Shown here one piece after another: positions 61,060 to 64,000 of a stretch of DNA of 64,000 nt. The notes below the pieces were generated by a model that was not told the origin of the DNA, made no database searches, and saw only the letters and a program-made list of their open reading frames with translations. Origin of the DNA: Malania oleifera (Eukaryota; Streptophyta; Magnoliopsida; Santalales; Ximeniaceae); the NCBI RefSeq assembly GCF_029873635.1, contig NC_080425.1:43852402-43916401 (forward strand). The letters are read 5' to 3'. Position numbers and translations under genes: made by a program. Within the stretch, counting starts at the first letter, position 1, and each line of letters starts with the position of its first letter.

Positions 61060-61330
61060 TCATCTGCCCGTACGCCGGTATTACACATTTTATCATAGCT
61101 CGGCCCGCACGCTGGCAAATCATAGCATAGCCCGTACGCTGACAAATCACATCATAGCACGGCCTGTATGCCAGTAAACATAGCACAGCCCGTACGCTGG
61201 CAAATCACATATAGCATGGTCCGTACGCTGGCAAACATAGCACAACCTGTACGCTGACAAATCACATCATAACACGGCCCGTACGCCGGCAAATCACATC
61301 ATAAAAAATCTCGGCTTGTATGCTGGTTTT
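61060..61330 (-). repeat. Minisatellite of about 30 bases with GCCCGTACGCTGGCAAATCA units
   Basis: About nine units of (C)GCCCGTACGCTGGCAAATCA with links such as CATCATAGCACG. The CGTACG palindrome is the fixed point of each unit. It is related in core, not in length, to the G4 LTR minisatellite. Confidence 0.88.
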
Positions 61331-61926
61331 CCCAATATAAAAATTCGTATCATAATCATAATTCCAGAAAACAGTATCTCATAATATTTTATACTCATGC
61401 CACACTAAACAAATTTTCCACATATTTAACATACCATCATTTTAACTGTATTTCCCAAATGTAAATCATATATATATATATATATATAAACATAGGTAAG
61501 GGGATAAACTAAGCTAGTATCTTATGAAAAATGCATGTATATTTATATATACATATATAAACATACTTTCTTTCCAGAAATCAAGTGCTATAAATATACA
61601 TGCATTTTTCATAAGATACTAACTTAGTTTATCCCCTTACCTGGCTACTGAGAAAGTCCCCAAAACAATCTAGTCTAACTCTCGTAGGATTTCCTGACCA
61701 ATACCCTGAAAGTGAAAACTGCCAGTATTAAACTTCAGTATTTTCATGCGTACATCATTTCTTATAACTACCCTGAGGCCAAATTTGGCTTAAAAAGTCT
61801 TACCTCAACGCTGGGATGATTCCCAACTTACTTTCTCCCACGATCCGTTCCGGTAGATTTGGAGAGAACTTCCCCAAGAGCGTCATGGTGGCTTCAAACC
61901 TTCGATCTAGCACAAATCCGGCCCAA

Positions 61927-61934
<8 letters not shown>

Positions 61935-61977
<43 letters not shown>
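61935..61977 (-). repeat. GA/CT microsatellite in the solo LTR leader
   Basis: AGAGAG on the plus strand (CT on the LTR strand) runs for about 42 bases, roughly 70 bases downstream of the TATA box of this LTR. Confidence 0.9.
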
Positions 61978-61980
<3 letters not shown>

Positions 61981-63162
61981 CCGAAAAGGAGAGAGAGAGA
62001 GAGGGAAAACTTAGCTTCTTTAGGAAGTCAAAATCTAGATTTTCATATTTATAAAACAGGGGAATTCGTCGATGAGCCACGTCATTCGTTGACGAATTCT
62101 TCAATAATTTCGTCGACAAAATTCAGTCTTCGTCGACAAAATTCAGTCAGCTCAAATCCCCTCTCAGTATTTCTTCGTCGACGAGTCCCCTGTATTCTTC
62201 GACGAATTTTCTTATACCTTCGTCGATGAGTCCCCTGCATTCGTTGATGAATTCTCTAATACCTTCGTCGACGAGTCCCCTTTATTCATCGATAAGGAGC
62301 TGAGAATTCCTCGGGATTTTCCCTTTCCAAAATGCAATGTCGTCGACTTCCTCCTTCTGTTTCCAGTTTCCATTCCCCTTTCTTTTATTAGTTAAATACC
62401 GTTACTCTTTGGGTCGTTACACCCCTGGTGTACAAACCAGGTCTGGTAGACCCATCGTACTTACAAACTTTTGCTTTGACTTGACAGTGGTCGGTCAGCC
62501 ATTGTCAGGTTTTGCCTTCGGGCCAAACAACCCAGTCATGTTAGGGTAAGACATGACAATAGCCAACTAATCTTCCAAGATATTTTCTATGTACAGTATT
62601 ATTAGATGGTTTATATGTATGGAAACCCAGTATTTTATACCATGTTATGTTTACATATGTTTTCTCAGATATGATACGTATGGGTTTTATTGGGAATGCT
62701 TTTGTACTGTTATATGTATAACACGAAAGTACTCATGTTGCCACACACTAATATTAGTTTATTTTCCTTACTGAGAGGTGTCTCACCCCAAATTATATAA
62801 ACATTTTAGGAGCCCAAGATAGGAGAGCAGACAAAGTTTTGCAGCGCTAAAGTTCGTTAGTCCTACCCTATCTGAAGGGTAAGTCTTTTGTTAGGGTCAG
62901 ATGGATTTTTGGGTGATGACCCTAGGACTACTTTTGATTGTTTTGGGATGTGTATGATGGATGTAGTAAACTCTAGTATTATGTTGAATGGTAATATGAG
63001 ATGTATATGATTTTATATTTCCTACTGCTTAGGTTTCCGTGTTATATTTATGATGTATCCGTGGTATCCACGGGTTCAGGTTGATTACGATTTGTCAGGT
63101 TTATTGGTTTTATTATCATGGAAAAAAATTTTTATGGTAATTAAGCAAGTCGTTACATGTTC

Positions 63163-64000
63163 AGTATCAAGGTCCGTTTGAATAATATTATCGGCAATAT
63201 TTGTTTCAATTTCTTTACTCTTTTCCTTTTCTTTTATGGATGCTTGGTATAAACCTAATGTCTGGGTGTATGACAAGTACGCGACCAATGACCTTTTCCT
63301 CCGCATCTGTAACATTTAGTTTCATAGTGTTTGGGTTGTTGATTTTGATCATTTGCCCTCTTCTGGGGGTCATCCCTCTTTTGGGGGTTTGTTACCTCAC
63401 GTCGAAGGCAGTAATTATTTTGACCACGGATGCGACCATACCCACGTCCATTCTTGCGGCCTTGCTCTCGACCACGAGATGTGTTTACAGTCACTTCAGG
63501 GAATGAGGTTGAACCAGTTGGACGGATTTGATGATTTCTCATCAAAAGCTCGTTATTTTGTTCAGCGACAAGAAGACATGATATAAGTTTAGAAAATTTA
63601 GTAAATTTCTTTTCCCTATATTGTTGGTGCAGGAGCACATTCGTGGGATGGAAAGTAGTAAAAGTTTTTTTTAACATATCTTCATCAGTAATATTTTCTC
63701 CGCATAACTTTATCTTCGAGCTAATTTTATGTAGAGTTGAGTTATATTCGCTGACAGTTTTAAAATCTTGCAACCTTAGGTGCAATCATTCATATCGAGC
63801 TTTTGGTAAAATCTCTGTTTTTTTTTTTTTATGGTAAAACCTATTTTTTAAATTTCTCCATAGGATGAGTGGGACTTTAACAGTGAGGTATTCCATTTTT
63901 AATTCTTCTTCTAAATGATGTTGGATAAAGATCATGACTTTAGCATGATCTTACTGGAATGTGGTATTTCCATCTAATATTGTATTTCCTAAATTCATTG
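63163..64000 (-). mobile_element. Copia gag region of C5 (upstream part), running out of the window
   Basis: The gag block at 63255-63785 (minus) carries MHLRLQDFKTVSEYNSTLHK, TFTTFHPTNVLLHQQYREKK and LISCLLVAEQNNELLMRNHQ, then an Arg/Gly-rich part and a CCHC zinc knuckle CYRCGGKGHWSRTC. It is the UBN2-type gag of plant Copia elements and continues beyond 64000. The interruption at 63158 by G4 separates it from the pol part at 54700-56456. It is a fossil. Confidence 0.87.

Larger units (their letters stand above)
60060..62421 (-). mobile_element. Solo Gypsy LTR with target repeat CCCCT, antisense
   Basis: The LTR spans 2362 bases. The plus-strand edges are TGTGACGACC (60060) and GGGTCGTTACA (62421), flanked by CCCCT at 60055-60059 and 62422-62426. 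In LTR order it holds a CGTCGACG array of about eleven copies (62065-62350), a TATA box (62046-62053), a CT tract (plus-strand GA, 61935-61977), a GTACGCTGGCAAATCA minisatellite (61060-61330), a GGCCGACCA module near 60730, and plus-strand GGTGAGACACCTCTTAGTAA near 60442. It is the youngest layer of this nest. Confidence 0.93.
56462..63157 (+). mobile_element. Chromodomain Gypsy element inserted in Copia C5 (G4), interior mostly lost
   Basis: Flanked by TGTTC (56457-56461 and 63158-63162). It has a 5' LTR part (56462 to about 57550), only the end of integrase (57555-58437), a polypurine tract (58704-58716), and a 3' LTR (58717-60059 continuing at 62427-63157) that is split by a solo LTR (60060-62421). 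Gag, protease, RT and most of integrase are missing. The two LTRs differ at about one base in ten over the first 90 bases compared, so the insertion is old. It is broken. Confidence 0.92.
58717..63157 (+). repeat. 3' LTR of G4, split by a solo LTR
   Basis: The edges are TGTAGTGACCC (58717) and AAGTCGTTACA (63157). Without the inserted LTR it is about 2.07 kb. Parts in order: CGTCGACG array (58798-58965), TATA box (58972-58980), CGTACG minisatellite (59545-59800), a hairpin GACAGTGG...CCATTGTC near 62484-62507, and CTGAGAGGTGTCTCACCCC near 62771-62789, followed by TTTTAGGAGC. Confidence 0.9.

Overview
This window looks like nuclear DNA of a flowering plant, probably a eudicot with a large, repeat-rich genome; the species cannot be named from the sequence. 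The evidence is a plant-specific DMP (DUF679) membrane protein gene present twice, a plant-type hAT transposon with five spliced exons, a tRNA-derived SINE, and a dense stack of Copia and Ty3/Gypsy LTR retrotransposon fossils. No rRNA, true tRNA gene, CRISPR array or bacterial-type gene was seen.

Layout. 1-4.5 kb: antisense Sirevirus-like Copia LTR and 3' interior, then the tail of a Gypsy LTR. 4.5-7.8 kb: AT-rich DNA with a 97-base tandem duplication, a CA-rich tract and a cluster of inverted repeats (CACTA-like or MITE). 7.8-22.4 kb: two copies of a host segment, each with an intronless DMP gene, separated by a broken Tat/Ogre-type Gypsy element. A 6.1 kb hAT transposon with an apparently uninterrupted 1004-residue transposase sits in the promoter-side flank of copy 2. 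A SINE sits in the 3' flank of copy 1. Each insertion has its empty site in the other copy. 22.4-24.2 kb: low-complexity repeats. 24.2-38.5 kb: a 14.2 kb chromodomain (Tekay/Del-like) Gypsy element bounded by the direct repeat AAGAG, with a second Gypsy element nested inside. 38.5-51.2 kb: several partial Sirevirus-like elements in both directions, with one gag block. 51.2-64 kb: a minus-strand Copia element interrupted by a Gypsy element (repeat TGTTC), itself interrupted by a solo LTR (repeat CCCCT); a further solo LTR (repeat CCATC) splits a PF20167-like plant transposon-protein ORF.

The two DMP genes and possibly the hAT transposase are the only genes here that look functional. The strongest unexplained signal lies in the LTRs. 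At least twelve LTR promoters, from both Copia and Gypsy, carry an array of short palindromes related to GTCGAC just upstream of the TATA box, each family with its own version: GGTCGACC, CGTCGACG, CAGTCGACTG or GGTCAGCTGG. Gypsy LTRs also share a downstream order of parts: a CT-rich tract, a family-specific minisatellite, and a small hairpin around GAGAGGTGTCTC.
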